The position numbers were made by a program, and so were the translations under genes. The notes beneath the pieces are model-generated. The model was not told the DNA's origin, ran no database searches, and saw nothing but the letters and a program-made list of their open reading frames with translations. From Mucilaginibacter pineti (GTDB taxonomy: Bacteria > Bacteroidota > Bacteroidia > Sphingobacteriales > Sphingobacteriaceae): a stretch of 64,000 nucleotides of DNA. Shown here in pieces: positions 63,569-64,000 of the stretch; the first letter of the stretch is position 1; the number at the start of each line of letters is the position of its first letter. The stretch lies in assembly GCF_900101875.1 (NCBI RefSeq), contig NZ_FNAI01000013.1, positions 124,001 to 188,000 of the forward strand, given 5' to 3'.

Positions 63569-63855
63569 AGAAATCTCCGGAAAAGTATTTAAGCATCGCG
63601 TTCGCCCGGTTAGAAACCGACCACCGGATAACTTCCTGGCATGTTAGTCTGTATATGGCGTTATTTATGCTATGGACCAAAAGCGATTACAGAGATACTT
63701 TTACCGTATCACGCAGCGCGCTGATGAAGTTAAGTCACATCCGCAGTTATATGACCTATCACAAATGTATCGGCCAGCTCAGGGATTTTGGTTATATCAG
63801 TTACCTGCCGTCCTACCATCCTGCACGCGGAAGCGCTATAGTAATGCTGTTTTAA
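63565..63855 (+). CDS. Second winged-helix-like protein of operon B
   Basis: The likely start is TTG at 63565, overlapping the preceding stop. HRITSWHVSLYMALFMLW and SYMTYHKCIGQLRDFGYISY resemble the 62994 protein (and 4886 in operon A), so it is a diverged paralogue. Operon A has the integrase where operon B has this gene. Confidence 0.65.
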   Translation: MKKSPEKYLSIAFARLETDHRITSWHVSLYMALFMLWTKSDYRDTFTVSRSALMKLSHIRSYMTYHKCIGQLRDFGYISYLPSYHPARGSAIVMLF

Positions 63856-63936
63856 CAGACACCGTTGATTTGTGCAGACAGAGACCGGGCTAAAACAGGA
63901 AGGGATTTGCTAAATTTGAATAAGCAATGTCTGATT

Positions 63937-64000
63937 ATGCCTGTACACCGCGTTAAACAACATTTGGAAATCCCTTCCATTAATTTCGATTTAAGTGACG
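63937..64000 (+). CDS. Start of a further gene, truncated by the window edge
   Basis: An ATG at 63937 opens a frame of 21 codons (MPVHRVKQHLEIPSINFDLS and on) that runs off the window without a stop. The protein is not recognisable from this. It follows the 63565 gene by 81 bases on the same strand. Confidence 0.45.
   Translation, partial: MPVHRVKQHLEIPSINFDLSD

Noticed and set aside
1..64000. CRISPR array, tRNA or rRNA genes, transposase-bearing insertion sequences
   Set aside because: Looked for by eye on both strands: no regularly spaced repeats, no tRNA-like or rRNA-like sequence, and no transposase among the coding regions.

Overview
The window looks like part of an integrative conjugative element, or a large conjugative plasmid, of a Bacteroidota bacterium, most likely of the Sphingobacteriaceae (Pedobacter/Mucilaginibacter type). 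The evidence is the Bacteroidetes-type tra set (DUF4134 TraE, DUF4133 TraF, TraG, TraJ, TraK, TraM, TraN), a YWFCY-type coupling protein, a FecI/FecR-SusC/SusD cassette, and very weak Shine-Dalgarno signals. No rRNA, tRNA or CRISPR array was recognised.

Layout. Positions 1-2733 (+) hold the end of a CHC2/toprim primase and a coupling ATPase. Positions 3319-19494 (-) are tra operon A: a membrane protein, traE, traF, three proteins of unknown family, traG, three TraI-like secreted proteins, traJ, traK, a TraL-like protein, traM, traN, a DUF3945-like protein, two small DNA-binding proteins and a tyrosine integrase. Positions 19752-21727 (+) are a membrane-protein/lipase pair. Positions 21728-22880 are a hairpin-rich non-coding region with a candidate small RNA, followed by a second integrase and a degenerate histidine-kinase-like protein. 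Positions 25.7-29.3 kb hold a small exported peptide, an S9 peptidase and an outer-membrane-type protein. Positions 29.7-33.1 kb hold mobilisation genes (accessory protein and relaxase) and an orphan protein.

Positions 33.2-44.3 kb are a nutrient-acquisition locus: ECF sigma factor, anti-sigma factor, SusC, SusD, thioredoxin-like protein, GH2 glycosidase and a lipoprotein. It is followed by a threonine dehydrogenase, an alpha-oxoamine synthase and a TetR-type regulator (44.3-47.4 kb). After a 115-nt nested hairpin and a paralogue of the 31.9-kb orphan comes a two-gene operon: a 2TM (SLATT/DUF4231-like) domain fused to a trypsin-like protease, then a secreted protein. Positions 52012-63855 (+) are tra operon B, a second and diverged tra set in the same gene order. 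Operon B has no traN or traL in the window and ends in three small DNA-binding proteins.

How it fits together. The relaxase and its accessory protein, the coupling ATPase and one or both tra operons would make a self-transmissible element, with two integrases for insertion and excision. Everything between the operons is cargo. The points most worth following are: two non-identical tra operons on one element; a pair of GC-rich hairpins at the same place in front of traE in both; a membrane-protein/hydrolase cassette at the head of each operon (lipase at A, 2TM-protease at B); a sequence repeated upstream of operon A and of the relaxase genes; and two unexplained structured nucleic-acid elements.
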